DNA of 64,000 nucleotides, taken from contig NZ_UAUI01000011.1 in assembly GCF_900455735.1 (NCBI RefSeq), positions 682,001 to 746,000 on the forward strand, given 5' to 3'. The notes beneath the pieces were generated by a model. It ran no database searches. It saw only the letters and a list, made by a program, of their open reading frames with translations, and was not told the DNA's origin. The translations under genes were made by a program, and so were the position numbers. Source of the DNA: Rhodococcus wratislaviensis (lineage in GTDB: Bacteria; Actinomycetota; Actinomycetes; Mycobacteriales; Mycobacteriaceae). Shown one piece after another: positions 9,461 through 18,481 of this stretch (position 1 is its first letter; each line of letters begins with the position of its first letter).

Positions 9461-9472
9461 TACTTGCGCAAG
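9443..9472. promoter_or_regulatory. Twin LacI-type operators CTTGCGCAAG
   Basis: Two identical 10-bp perfect palindromes, CTTGCGCAAG, occupy 9443-9452 and 9463-9472. Their centres are 20 bp apart, about two helix turns, so two dimers would bind the same DNA face. The central CG dyad is typical of LacI-family sites, and their overlap with the -35/-10 region implies repression. Confidence 0.7.
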
Positions 9473-9501
9473 GCTTGCGGCAACATGGGCGTCGTGCGCG
9501 T

Positions 9502-10476
9502 TCACACGTCCAGGAGCGACAACAGCCGGTCGGATTCGAACAGCGCCGCCCGGTCGAACGTCGACGTCGAGGCCAGGAGTTCGTCCGCGCCGGTGCGCGC
9601 GGCCAGCGCGTCGAGCGCGACCGTGACCTCCTCGGCGGTGCCGTGGATCGACGTCGCGATCGAGGCGTCGACCTGTTCGCGCAACCGCGAAGTCCACGCC
9701 TGACCCCGGATGTCCGCGACCGATTCGAGCGGCGGGAACTCGCCGGTCCGACTCGACTGCGCCAGCGCCCACGCCTCCGGAAGCAGCAGCTCACGCGCCC
9801 GGTCTTCGTCCTCGGCGATCATCACCTCGAGCGAGATCATCACGTACGGGGACCGATTTCCGGCGGACGGGACGAAGCTGTCGCGGTACCGGTCGAGTTC
9901 CGGGACGCGGGTGCCCGACCCGCCGAGGACCGGCCCACCGACCACCACCGGCAGACCGGCCTTCGCAGCGAAATCGAGCCCCCGCCGGGTGGCGAGAACG
10001 AATATCGGCGGCGGACTCGTCACCTGGGGACGGGCCGTCACGGCGCCCTTGCCCTCGAGATAGCTCCGCACCTCGTCGAGGTCGTCGGCGAACGTGTCGG
10101 GGGCGTCGCGGTCACGGCGCAGCGCCTCGCGCACCGGCTTCGTGAACCCCAGCGACCGTCCGACCCCCAGATCGATCCGGCCCGGGTACATCGCCTCGAG
10201 CATCAGGAACTGCTCGGCCACCACGAGAGGCTGGTGATTCGGCAGCATCACACCCCCCGAGCCCAGCCGGATCCGGTCGGTGCGGGCGCCGAGGGCAGCG
10301 AGCAGCACGGGCGGCGACCCACTCGCGATGCCCGGCACGGCATGATGCTCGGCCACCCAGAACCGATGGAAACCCAGCTGCTCGGCACGCACCGCCCGCT
10401 CGATCGTCCCGGTCAGCGCGGCCGAGTCGGGCACACCCCGTCGCGTGCGGGACCGGTCCAGAATCGAGAGCTTCAC
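9502..10476 (-). CDS. LLM-class flavin-dependent oxidoreductase (luciferase-like)
   Basis: This luciferase-like monooxygenase of 324 residues belongs to the group with the motif FWVAEHHAVPGIASGSPPV and would use reduced FMN or F420. The segments LGSGGVMLPNHQPLVVAEQ and YPGRIDLGVGRSLGF form the usual TIM-barrel strands. The GTG at 10476 gives an N-terminus (KLSILDRSRTRRG) that matches the family better than the longer reading from 10527. It is divergent from the nitric oxide synthase gene. The physiological substrate cannot be assigned. Confidence 0.82.
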   Translation of the reverse strand: MKLSILDRSRTRRGVPDSAALTGTIERAVRAEQLGFHRFWVAEHHAVPGIASGSPPVLLAALGARTDRIRLGSGGVMLPNHQPLVVAEQFLMLEAMYPGRIDLGVGRSLGFTKPVREALRRDRDAPDTFADDLDEVRSYLEGKGAVTARPQVTSPPPIFVLATRRGLDFAAKAGLPVVVGGPVLGGSGTRVPELDRYRDSFVPSAGNRSPYVMISLEVMIAEDEDRARELLLPEAWALAQSSRTGEFPPLESVADIRGQAWTSRLREQVDASIATSIHGTAEEVTVALDALAARTGADELLASTSTFDRAALFESDRLLSLLDV

Positions 10477-10596
10477 CCCCGAGGCAACGGTCCGCCGGCC
10501 GACGGTATTTCCACACCCCGCCCGCACTCGGTGGACGAGTGTGCCCGCTTCGCTGACATACTGACCGCCGCAGGATCCACGATCGCCGGGAGGTCA

Positions 10597-11745
10597 ATGG
10601 TGAGCAGCACAGGGACTATGTCGTACTCGCTGGACGTCACGTCGCGGTCCGCAGCGCAGATGCGGGAGTGCGCAGAGTTCTTCAGCGAGCCCGAGCTGGC
10701 CCACCTGCCCACGGCCCGCCTCGCGGACGCACTGGAGTCGCTGGCGGAGACGGGCCGCTACGAGCACACCGTGGAGGAACTGGAAGTCGGCTCGCAGCTG
10801 GCCTGGCGCAACCACGCCCGGTGCGTCGGTCGCAAGCACTGGCGCACGCTGAAGCTGATCGATGCCCGGCACGTCACCACCGCGGACGAGATTGCGGAGG
10901 CGTGCTGGGAGCACCTGCGGGTCGCGACGAACGGCGGCGCCCTGCGCTCGGTCATCACGGTCGGTCCCCTACCGCTGGCGGACGGACGCGAGTACAAGAT
11001 CGTCAGCCCGCAACTGATCCGGTACGCGGGCTACCGCCACGCGGACGGGACGGTGACCGGGGACCCCGCCCAGGTCGCAATCACCGAGGCGGTGACGAAG
11101 ATGGGGTGGCGGGGCGCAGGCACGCCGTTCGACGTGCTGCCGCTGCTGGTCAGCACACCCGACGAGACGCTGCGCTGGTACGAGATTCCATCCGAGCTGG
11201 TGCTCGAGGTCGAGATCGAGCACCCGGACTACGCCTGGTTCGCCGATCTCGGTCTCAAGTGGCATGCCGTTCCCGCCGTGTCGAACATGAGCTTCTCGGT
11301 CGGCGGGCTGACCTACCCGCTCGCCCCGTTCAGCGGGTGGTACGTGAGCACGGAGGTCGGGGCCCGCAACCTCAGCGACGAGGATCGGTACGACATGCTG
11401 CCCGCGATCGCCGAACGGCTGTGCCTGGACACGACATCGGAGCGGACGCTGTGGCGCGACCGCGCACTGGTCGAACTGAACCGCGCCGTGATCCACAGTT
11501 ACCGGCAGGCCGGCGTGCACATGGTCGATCATCACACCGTTGCCAAGCAGTTCGTCAGCCACGTCGAACGCGAAGAGTCACTCGGCCGGAAGTGCCCGAC
11601 CGACTGGTCGTGGATCAACCCGCCGATGTCGGCGGCACTCACCCCCACGTTCCACCGGCTCTACGACGCACCCGACATGGACATCCGCCCGAACTTTCTC
11701 CCGGCCGCCAGCTCGGGTTGCCCGATCTCCGGTCAGCCGCGGTAG
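10597..11745 (+). CDS. nos: Bacterial nitric oxide synthase, oxygenase domain
   Basis: The protein of 382 residues is a stand-alone NOS oxygenase that converts L-arginine through N-hydroxyarginine to citrulline and NO. The haem-thiolate Cys76 is in WRNHARCVGR, and the substrate-binding glutamate is Glu253 in STEVGARNL. The haem/pterin-pocket run KWHAVPAVSNM and the pterin-side tryptophans in PTDWSWI are all present. There is no reductase domain, as usual in bacteria, so an unlinked flavodoxin or reductase must donate electrons. GGGAGG lies five bases before the ATG. The longer open frame from 9361 is not coding. The gene is convergent with a truncated globin and overlaps it by 13 bp. Confidence 0.95.
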   Translation: MVSSTGTMSYSLDVTSRSAAQMRECAEFFSEPELAHLPTARLADALESLAETGRYEHTVEELEVGSQLAWRNHARCVGRKHWRTLKLIDARHVTTADEIAEACWEHLRVATNGGALRSVITVGPLPLADGREYKIVSPQLIRYAGYRHADGTVTGDPAQVAITEAVTKMGWRGAGTPFDVLPLLVSTPDETLRWYEIPSELVLEVEIEHPDYAWFADLGLKWHAVPAVSNMSFSVGGLTYPLAPFSGWYVSTEVGARNLSDEDRYDMLPAIAERLCLDTTSERTLWRDRALVELNRAVIHSYRQAGVHMVDHHTVAKQFVSHVEREESLGRKCPTDWSWINPPMSAALTPTFHRLYDAPDMDIRPNFLPAASSGCPISGQPR

Positions 11746-12203
11746 GGCGGGGCCACGCCCCACCCCCAGTGCGGTACGGGTGCGTGCTCGACCACCTCGG
11801 CGCCAGGGCTCGAGTTCTGTAACGCGAGCCTGGTGCCCCACTCGACGTATGCCATGAAGGCCGAGCGGAATTCGGGGTCGGACGGCAGCCCGGCGTCGTC
11901 GGCGGCAAGACTCATCGTCGCGGCGAAGCGGTGCCGCTGCTCCCGGCTGATGTCCAGACCGATGTGGTGTCGCAACATCCGTTCGTAGCCACCGAGTCGG
12001 TCGGTGTAGCCGGGTGGACCGCCGAACACCTCGCACCACCACAGCGTCACGTTGCGGCGATGCTCCTCGTGCACTCCGCCGGGGAACATCGGGGACAGCA
12101 GGTCGTCGCGCTCCACCCGGTCGTAGAAGGCGTCGATCAGCCGCCGGAACGACTGCTCACCGCCCGCCCATTCGTACAGGGACGGTGTTTCCTGATCACC
12201 CAT
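11733..12203 (-). CDS. Group II truncated haemoglobin
   Basis: This 156-residue 2-on-2 globin matches group II (trHbO-like) proteins. Tyr27 fits position B10, Phe40 fits CD1, and His80 in MLRHHIG fits the proximal F8 ligand. Counting from F8, the position normally occupied by the group II tryptophan G8 appears to be Phe93, a notable change. A proline- and tryptophan-rich tail (HWGWG) ends the chain. Such globins bind O2 and can oxidise NO to nitrate. The tail-to-tail overlap with the NO synthase suggests NO control, but this is inference. Confidence 0.85.
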   Translation of the reverse strand: MGDQETPSLYEWAGGEQSFRRLIDAFYDRVERDDLLSPMFPGGVHEEHRRNVTLWWCEVFGGPPGYTDRLGGYERMLRHHIGLDISREQRHRFAATMSLAADDAGLPSDPEFRSAFMAYVEWGTRLALQNSSPGAEVVEHAPVPHWGWGVAPPYRG

Positions 12204-12271
12204 GGGAGCTCCTCATCTCCGTCTTCTCCATTACGATACACACCAGCATTGGATTGAAACGAGGATCGAGC

Positions 12272-12850
12272 ATGACTGTGACCGGGCGCAGCCGCGACAC
12301 CGACATCGACACTCGCGTGCTGAAAGTGGCGGGCAGGCAATTGTCCCGGGCCGGATACGACGCGATGTCGATCGCCGCGATCGCCGCGGAGGCCGGCACC
12401 ACCCGGCAGGCGCTGTACCGGCGGTGGGCGTCGAAGTCGGAGCTCGCCGCCGCCGTCGTGGCGCAGTTGTCCGACGAACGGTCGGGGCGGGCCTCGGCCG
12501 ATCCCTTCGGGGATCTGGTGCGCGAGCTGACCGACTTCCAGCGCGGGGTGTCGCGGAGCGGCCGGTTGTCGCTGGTCGGCACGATGCTGCAGGACACGAC
12601 GGACGCCGACGTCCGCGCGCAGTACCGCGCCCGGGTGGTGGCGCCGCGCCGGCGCCGAATCCGCGCCATCCTGGACCGCGCCGCCGAACTGAAGCTGATC
12701 GACGGCGACGCCGATCTCGACGTCGCCGTCACGATGGCCACCGGCAGTTGGTACGGCCGGGCGTTGGCCGGTGATCGCCCACCCGCCGATTGGCCGGCCC
12801 GGACCGCGACATTGATCTGGCGGGCCGTCGGCGGGACGCCGCCGGCCTGA
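12272..12850 (+). CDS. TetR/AcrR-family transcriptional regulator
   Basis: The protein of 192 residues has a TetR N-terminal helix-turn-helix (SIAAIAAEAGTTRQALYRRWASKSEL, roughly residues 34-59) and a ligand-binding all-helical C-terminal domain. GAGG lies seven bases before the ATG. It is divergent from the truncated globin with a 68-bp shared promoter region, so that globin is the first candidate target. Its stop is 8 bp from the convergent MFS gene. The effector is unknown. Confidence 0.88.
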   Translation: MTVTGRSRDTDIDTRVLKVAGRQLSRAGYDAMSIAAIAAEAGTTRQALYRRWASKSELAAAVVAQLSDERSGRASADPFGDLVRELTDFQRGVSRSGRLSLVGTMLQDTTDADVRAQYRARVVAPRRRRIRAILDRAAELKLIDGDADLDVAVTMATGSWYGRALAGDRPPADWPARTATLIWRAVGGTPPA

Positions 12851-12858
12851 CGCGGTTG

Positions 12859-14283
12859 CTACGCCGTCGACGCGTTCGTCGACCGCCGGTCCCCCATGTT
12901 CCGTGACATCAGGACACCGATGAGGAGGAGGACACCCGCGACGGCGATGAACCAGCCCGTGCGGTGCAGTCCGTCGTCGCCGATCACATGACCGGCGGTG
13001 GTCTGCAGCACGACGGCGGACAGGTTCGCTCCGATGTACTGCACGGTGCGGTACATCCCGATCGCCGTGCCCACTTCCTCCACGGACGTGACCGAGCTGA
13101 TCAGATTCTGATTGCCGATATTGTTGAATCCATTGGGAATTCCCAGCACCGCGGCCACCAGGAGAAGCACGACGATCGGGGCCGTACTGCTCTCCACCGA
13201 CGCCAGGAGCAGCCCGCCCACCAGGAGCGCACATGTCCCGACGGTGAGCGTTCGGCGCACCCCGTACCGCCGATACGTCCGTGACGCGAACAAGGTGGAG
13301 CCGATACCGACGACGGCGACGGGCAGCATCGTCAGACCCGCCTCGGTGGCGCTCATTCCGCGGGAGTACTGCAACCATTGCGGGATGCCGAAGAAGACAC
13401 AGTAGAACGCGGTGTAGGTGAGGAGGGTGCGGGCGAGTGTGGCGCTCAGCGCACGGTTCCGGGCCAGGGCCCGAACGTCGATGAACGGTTCGTCCGCCCG
13501 CCGTTCCCATTGGACGAACAGGGCCAGCACCAGCACCCACACGGGGATCAGCCACCACACGGGGTCGGTGGTGAGCGACAGCAGGAACAGCATCGTCGAC
13601 GAGACGAGCCCGAGGAACAGTACGACCCCGGCCACGTCGAGCGCGTGCAGCAGTTGCCGGCCGCTGACCGAGATGCCGCCGACGAAGCCGACCTTCGCGA
13701 ATTTCGTGACCGCGACCGCGCTGAACGCGACGATCGGGAGGTTGATCCACATGATCGACTGCCAGCCGAACGCCCCGACGAGCAGTCCGCCGAGCGTCGG
13801 GCCCAGTGCCACGACCGCCTGGCTGCAGATCGCGAGGGTCGTGATCGCGGTGCGCGGTTGCGCGCCATGTCGCTCCGCGTACCCGCGAATCATCGTCATC
13901 GCATTGGGATACTGTGTCGCGGTTCCGATTCCGACGAGGATGCGGGAAAAGATGAGCCAGCCGACGCTGGGTGCGAGCAGACCGGCGATCGAGCCCAGCG
14001 CTACCAGGGCGAGGCCCCCGAGGTAGACCTTCCGGGCTCCGAGCAGCGCGCCGAGCTTACCTGCCATCGGGGCGGTGACGGCCGTGGCGATGTAGAGCCC
14101 CGAGATCACCCACGTGATCCCGGACGAGGAGCCGAACTGGGCGGCGATGCCGACGATCGCCACCGCGATCATCGACGAGTTCAGCGGCTGGAGGATGCTT
14201 CCCGTGGCGACGGAACCGCTCACCCGGAACGGGACGGACGGGGACTTCTGGGCGAGGCCGGTATCGGCGACGGTCGCGCTCAC
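12859..14283 (-). CDS. MFS drug-efflux transporter (DHA2/EmrB-QacA type)
   Basis: The 474-residue polytopic membrane protein has the DHA2 signatures LNSSMIAVAIVGIAAQF in helix 1, TWVISGLYIATAV in helix 2 and GALLGARKVYL in the 2-3 loop, and the length suits 14 helices. It would export a hydrophobic compound using the proton gradient. Its start codon overlaps the stop of the upstream marR gene (ATGA), so the two form a bicistronic unit in which the regulator probably senses the exported compound. Confidence 0.88.
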   Translation of the reverse strand: MSATVADTGLAQKSPSVPFRVSGSVATGSILQPLNSSMIAVAIVGIAAQFGSSSGITWVISGLYIATAVTAPMAGKLGALLGARKVYLGGLALVALGSIAGLLAPSVGWLIFSRILVGIGTATQYPNAMTMIRGYAERHGAQPRTAITTLAICSQAVVALGPTLGGLLVGAFGWQSIMWINLPIVAFSAVAVTKFAKVGFVGGISVSGRQLLHALDVAGVVLFLGLVSSTMLFLLSLTTDPVWWLIPVWVLVLALFVQWERRADEPFIDVRALARNRALSATLARTLLTYTAFYCVFFGIPQWLQYSRGMSATEAGLTMLPVAVVGIGSTLFASRTYRRYGVRRTLTVGTCALLVGGLLLASVESSTAPIVVLLLVAAVLGIPNGFNNIGNQNLISSVTSVEEVGTAIGMYRTVQYIGANLSAVVLQTTAGHVIGDDGLHRTGWFIAVAGVLLLIGVLMSRNMGDRRSTNASTA

Positions 14284-14732
14284 GAGTTCATCAGTGACTC
14301 CTGCGGCGCCGGTTCGGGAGTTCCGGCGAGCCGGCGGAGTAGCCGTCCGGCGATGAAGAGGAGGTCACGTTCGGCGTCGGTGCATTCGGCGGCCAGCGCG
14401 GCCGTCAGCCACTCGCTACGCCGCGACCGGTCGTCGACGAGCGTCTGCAACCCCAGCGCGGTGATCGCGACGATGCTCGCTCGCGCGTCCTGGGGATCCA
14501 CGGTCCGGGTAACCATGCCAGACTCCTCGAGTATCGAGACGGTCCGCGCGATGGACTGCGGCGCCACCTGCTCGAGATCGGCGAGAGCGCGTGCGCTCAT
14601 CGGACCTTCCCGGTCGAGATGCGCAAGGGCCTGGAGCTGAGAGGGGGTGAGCAGGTGCCCTGCTCGCTGGGTCCGGATACGTCGGTTGAACAGAACGACG
14701 TCCTCGCGGAGCTGATCGACCTTGCGGTCCAT
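14280..14732 (-). CDS. MarR-family transcriptional regulator
   Basis: The 150-residue protein carries a MarR winged helix: LTPSQLQALAHLDREGPMSARALADLEQVAPQSIARTVSILEESGMVTRT spans the recognition helix, and the wing residues DPQDARAS follow. It is the first gene of a two-gene unit with the MFS pump and overlaps it by four bases. Repression of its own promoter with relief by the pump's substrate is the usual arrangement and is inferred here. Confidence 0.88.
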   Translation of the reverse strand: MDRKVDQLREDVVLFNRRIRTQRAGHLLTPSQLQALAHLDREGPMSARALADLEQVAPQSIARTVSILEESGMVTRTVDPQDARASIVAITALGLQTLVDDRSRRSEWLTAALAAECTDAERDLLFIAGRLLRRLAGTPEPAPQESLMNS

Positions 14733-14993
14733 GGGGCCTCCCTCTCACAGTCAGGTTCATTAGCCAGTCTAGCTGTTTTATTTCCGGTCTTCAATGGACG
14801 TAATCGTCCTGATATCGACGAAACGGACACTAATTTTCATCAGCACTGCTGTCTAATGCACCGAGGGGAGGCGCCACGCGCTCGAATTCCTGCAGGTAGG
14901 GCGAGCGGGGCGGGTGTCTCACAGGAACCTCCGAGGCGATCGCTGGCAGTATGAGGACGGCGAGCGCTGATCCAGATCCGAAAGAAGGTGGTC

Positions 14994-16184
14994 GTGACTC
15001 TTCGCACACGGACAGCCGGCATTGTCGCGGTGGTGGCCCTGACGTTCCTGGCCACGGCATGCACCATCGGAGACACCGGCACCTCGGAACCCCCGACCAC
15101 CTCCCAGTCCGCGCCCGCCTCGATTGCCGTCCCCGCCGCCGACGGGGCGCCGATCAACCCGACCACCCCGATCGTGGTCACCGCGACGGGCGGCCGGCTC
15201 ACGGCCGTGACCGTCACGAATCCCGCGGAGCAGAACACACCGGTCGCCGGAAACCTCACACCCGACGGCACGAACTGGACGAGCAGCCAACCGCTGGGCT
15301 ACGGCTCCACGTACACAGTCGTCGCGGACGCGGTCAACCCCGACGGCGCCCCGGTCGAGCAGACCTTCACCGTCACGACGTTGACGCCCGGCACCACCGC
15401 GTACGCGAACGTCGTCCCGGCACCCGAGGTCGTCGCGGACACCGGGATCGGCGTCGGCCAGCCGATGGTCTTCCAATTCACCGCACCGGTCGTGAACAAG
15501 GCCGAGGTGCAGCAGCGACTGCAGGTGACGACGACACCGCCGCAGCCCGGCGCCTGGTATTGGACCGACGACCAGAACGCGCACTACCGAGCGGCGGGAT
15601 ACTGGGCGCCCGGCACCAAGATCCACATCGAGGCCGACGTGTACGGCGTCGATCTGGGCGACGGGACCTTCGGCGCCGAGAACAACTCCGCCGACTACAC
15701 CGTGCACGACTCGTGGGTGGCCAAGGCGGACGGGGCGAGCAAGATGCTCACCGTGTTCCACAACGGCGTCCAGGAGAACGCGATGCCGATGAGTCTCGGC
15801 ACCCCCGACCACCCCTCGCACGAGGGTCCGCACGTGATCTCCGACAAGCAGCAGAGCATCATCATGGACTCCTGCACGTACGGGGTCTGCGCCGGCGACC
15901 CCGACTACTACCGCGAAAAGGTCGATCTCAATCTGCGGATCTCCAACGACGGCGAGTTCGTCCACTCGGCGCCGTGGTCGGTGGGCGACCAGGGCAGCAG
16001 CAACGTCTCCCACGGCTGCGTGAACCTGGCACCCGCCAACGCGCAGTGGATGTTCGACCATTTCGGTATCGGCGACGTCGTCGAAATCACCAACTCGGGC
16101 GGACCGCTCCTGCCCGTGTGGGACACGTACGGGGACTGGGAGGTCCCGTGGGATCAGTGGCAGGCAGGTAACGCAACCGGATAG
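14994..16184 (+). CDS. L,D-transpeptidase lipoprotein (YkuD/Ldt family)
   Basis: This cell-wall enzyme forms 3-3 (mDap-mDap) peptidoglycan cross-links and can bind carbapenems. The 396-residue chain begins with a hydrophobic signal ending in FLATAC, so Cys23 is the probable lipidated residue. Immunoglobulin-like domains follow (about residues 45-240), then the YkuD catalytic domain with the nucleophile Cys342 in SHGCVNL and an upstream conserved His in the HEGPHV region. The GTG at 14994 is chosen because AGAAGG lies six bases upstream; a GTG at 14988 would lie on that site. Domain order matches mycobacterial LdtMt2-type proteins. Confidence 0.92.
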   Translation: MTLRTRTAGIVAVVALTFLATACTIGDTGTSEPPTTSQSAPASIAVPAADGAPINPTTPIVVTATGGRLTAVTVTNPAEQNTPVAGNLTPDGTNWTSSQPLGYGSTYTVVADAVNPDGAPVEQTFTVTTLTPGTTAYANVVPAPEVVADTGIGVGQPMVFQFTAPVVNKAEVQQRLQVTTTPPQPGAWYWTDDQNAHYRAAGYWAPGTKIHIEADVYGVDLGDGTFGAENNSADYTVHDSWVAKADGASKMLTVFHNGVQENAMPMSLGTPDHPSHEGPHVISDKQQSIIMDSCTYGVCAGDPDYYREKVDLNLRISNDGEFVHSAPWSVGDQGSSNVSHGCVNLAPANAQWMFDHFGIGDVVEITNSGGPLLPVWDTYGDWEVPWDQWQAGNATG

Positions 16185-16193
16185 GAGGCGCTC

Positions 16194-17603
16194 GTGAGTT
16201 CACCATCCGCGGAATGTGTCGCGCAGTTGAAGGCGGTTCTCCCGCACCGGGTTCATCTGCCGGACACCGACGACTACCGCACCGCACTGGGCAGAGTGTT
16301 CTTTCCCGATGCCGCGAGACGCCGGCCGTCCTGCGTCGTCCAACCGGTGTCCGTGGAGGAGGTCTCCACCGTCATGAGGGTCGCGCATCGGACGGGCGGC
16401 ACCGTCACCGTCCGCGGCGGTGGGCTGAGTTCCAACTGCGTCGCCGACGATGCCGTCATGCTCGACCTGTCGGCGCACCTGAACACGGCCCGACCCGACG
16501 ACGACCGGGTGGTCGTCGCCGGCGGTGCCACCGTGGGAACCATGCTGGACGCGCTCGCACCCACCGGCCGGGTGGTACCGGTGGGGATCGTGGGCCACGC
16601 CGGGTTCGGACTCGTCACCCGCGGCGGCGTCGGATACCTCACGCGCAGTCTGGGATTGACGCTCGATCAGCTCGCCGAGGTCGAACTCGTGCTTCCGTCC
16701 GGCGAGGTCGTCCACCTGTCCGATGCCAGCACCGGCGACGAGGCGGATCTGTGGTGGGCGGTCCGGGGTTGCGCACCGTGCTTCGGCGTCGTGACGTCGG
16801 CGGTGCTGCGGACACACCCGGTGGGTCCGGTGTGGGTCGACCGCATGGTGCTCGGACTCGAGGCGCTCGCCACCTACTTCCGTGTCGCCCCGACGCTTCC
16901 GCGGGACACGACGATGGGCGCGGTACTCGGCTACAGCGCACTGTCTCCCGACGAACCCGTCCTCTTCGTGTACACCGCGTGTGCGAGCGGGGACGAATCC
17001 GACATCGACCGCGCCCGGGCGGCTGCCACCGCGGTCGCCGACGTGTCGGGCAGCGTCCTGTACCGGTCGGAGTTGTCCGGCACCTACCTCACCGGGTTAC
17101 CCGAATTCGCACCACCCGGACCGGGCGGCGCAGAACCGGAACCGATCCGGCTGCCCGGACCGGGCGAGCGCCGGGGGTCGTTCTTCGGCAAGGCGGTCTT
17201 CACCGGACCGACCCTCGACTCCCCACTCGCGGAGGCGTTGGCCACCCAGATCCGCGGGGCGCCGACGCGCGAATGTCGTATCGACTTCCAGCACACCGGC
17301 GGAGCCCTCGCCGACGTCGGTGACGGCGACACCGCGTTTTGGGGCCGGAGCGGCGAGTGGAACATTCCGCTCAACGCCATCTGGTCCGACCCCTACGACG
17401 GTGCCGCCTGCTTGTCGTGGGCGGGCGGCACCCTCGACGCGCTCGCACCCCACACGATCGGCGTCTACAGCGTCGAGGTCCGGCCGGGCTTTCCCGAGAC
17501 CGGCGCCGAGATCGACGCGGCCTACGGCGGGAACCTTCGCCGACTGCGAGAACTGCGGCAGAGGCACGATCCGATGGGAGTGCTGACGCACTATCCGCTC
17601 TGA
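16194..17603 (+). CDS. FAD-linked oxidase (FAD_binding_4/BBE type)
   Basis: This 469-residue flavoprotein of the VAO/berberine-bridge group has the FAD loop TVRGGGLSSNC near residues 71-81, strand GGVGYLTRSLGLTLD near 147-161, and a C-terminal FAD-covering tail (YGGNLRRLRELRQRHDPMG). The His and Cys that covalently hold flavin in plant-type members are replaced (Leu in GGGLSS), so flavin is probably non-covalent. AGGAGG precedes the GTG. It follows the LD-transpeptidase by 9 bp and may share its transcript, though no functional link is evident. The substrate is unknown. Confidence 0.85.
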   Translation: MSSPSAECVAQLKAVLPHRVHLPDTDDYRTALGRVFFPDAARRRPSCVVQPVSVEEVSTVMRVAHRTGGTVTVRGGGLSSNCVADDAVMLDLSAHLNTARPDDDRVVVAGGATVGTMLDALAPTGRVVPVGIVGHAGFGLVTRGGVGYLTRSLGLTLDQLAEVELVLPSGEVVHLSDASTGDEADLWWAVRGCAPCFGVVTSAVLRTHPVGPVWVDRMVLGLEALATYFRVAPTLPRDTTMGAVLGYSALSPDEPVLFVYTACASGDESDIDRARAAATAVADVSGSVLYRSELSGTYLTGLPEFAPPGPGGAEPEPIRLPGPGERRGSFFGKAVFTGPTLDSPLAEALATQIRGAPTRECRIDFQHTGGALADVGDGDTAFWGRSGEWNIPLNAIWSDPYDGAACLSWAGGTLDALAPHTIGVYSVEVRPGFPETGAEIDAAYGGNLRRLRELRQRHDPMGVLTHYPL

Positions 17604-18030
17604 GATTCCGGGTGTCACACGCAATCGTCAACGGGAGCCACACCGGCGAAACGGGCCGCGAGGAAAATCGACCGCATCCAGTGCACCGGAGATCAAGTGG
17701 CGGTGCGATTTCCGTCGGGGGGACGAACCACCTGCACCGCATCCCCCGCAGCACATGCCTGACGGACGAACTCGTCTGGACCGGGACGGGGACCAACTCG
17801 CCCCCTCCGCATGATAGCTGTAGAGAGGTGTTCTCGTCCCGACCGCTGCGAGGCGACAGCACGATCAGGTAGAGGTTGTGGCATCACCCCGCCAGCCTCG
17901 CGGAACCACCGCCATCCGACCGTCTTCGACACGCAGACTGCTAGCGGACATGCCAACCTCCCTGTAGGCGGACACGTTCGTCCCTGCTGACGGACAGCTG
18001 ATCGCCCTGACGATGGGCATAGGGCCGGCG
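17604..18030. other. Gene-free stretch before IS remnant
   Basis: No reading frame here has convincing codon use, ribosome site or recognisable product. Base composition is less uniformly GC-rich than the flanking genes, consistent with the border of the accessory region. Confidence 0.5.
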
Positions 18031-18170
18031 GTGTGTCGGTCCTGACAACGACGCCCCTCCGGGGTTTTGCTCGAGGTCTTCGACCACCTTGAGCGACTCC
18101 CACCGGAGGGACGCATGAAGAAGTCTGACAGGGACATCATGGAAATTCTCGAGGCCTACGACGTAGCCCT
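18031..18170 (+). pseudogene. IS21-family left end with truncated istA transposase
   Basis: An ATG at 18115, preceded by GGAGGG, opens a frame reading MKKSDRDIMEILEAYD. This is the conserved N-terminus of actinobacterial IS21-type IstA transposases. Similarity stops abruptly after about 16-17 residues, and the rest of the frame looks random, so only the first 50 or so bases of the gene remain. The leader includes TGTCGGTCCTGACA near 18031, which could be part of the element's terminal repeat. No istB or right end is visible, so this is a decayed insertion or recombination scar. The family is recognised from memory; boundaries are approximate. Confidence 0.55.
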
Positions 18171-18481
18171 CGTCGGCACCGTTGCGGACCATGACACCAC
18201 CCTTGACCCGGATTACCGCTCTTTTCGGTGTTCCGTCCGGGCGCAACACTCCGGCGCGTTTCATGATTCCTGGGCCTTCACGAGTTTGAGTTTCCTGCTG
18301 GCGTCGACACGCAACTCGTTCGTTTCCCCGGACCGGTACCGGGAGACGGCTGCTCTTGGAACTCGCGTTTTGGCGGTGGGAGCTCCTACTCGCCGCGCAA
18401 CGAGCGTCAGCATCGCGGCCCCGGTGCCGGGACGCCATGTGCCGCGATCCCAACCGATTCGCCCTCGCGTGTGTCGCAGCG

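Noticed and set aside
9361-10596. Open frame making a 794-residue fusion with nitric oxide synthase
   Set aside because: The extra 412 residues are Arg-rich shadow sequence antisense to the flavin oxidoreductase. A good ribosome site and family-like N-terminus are at 10597.
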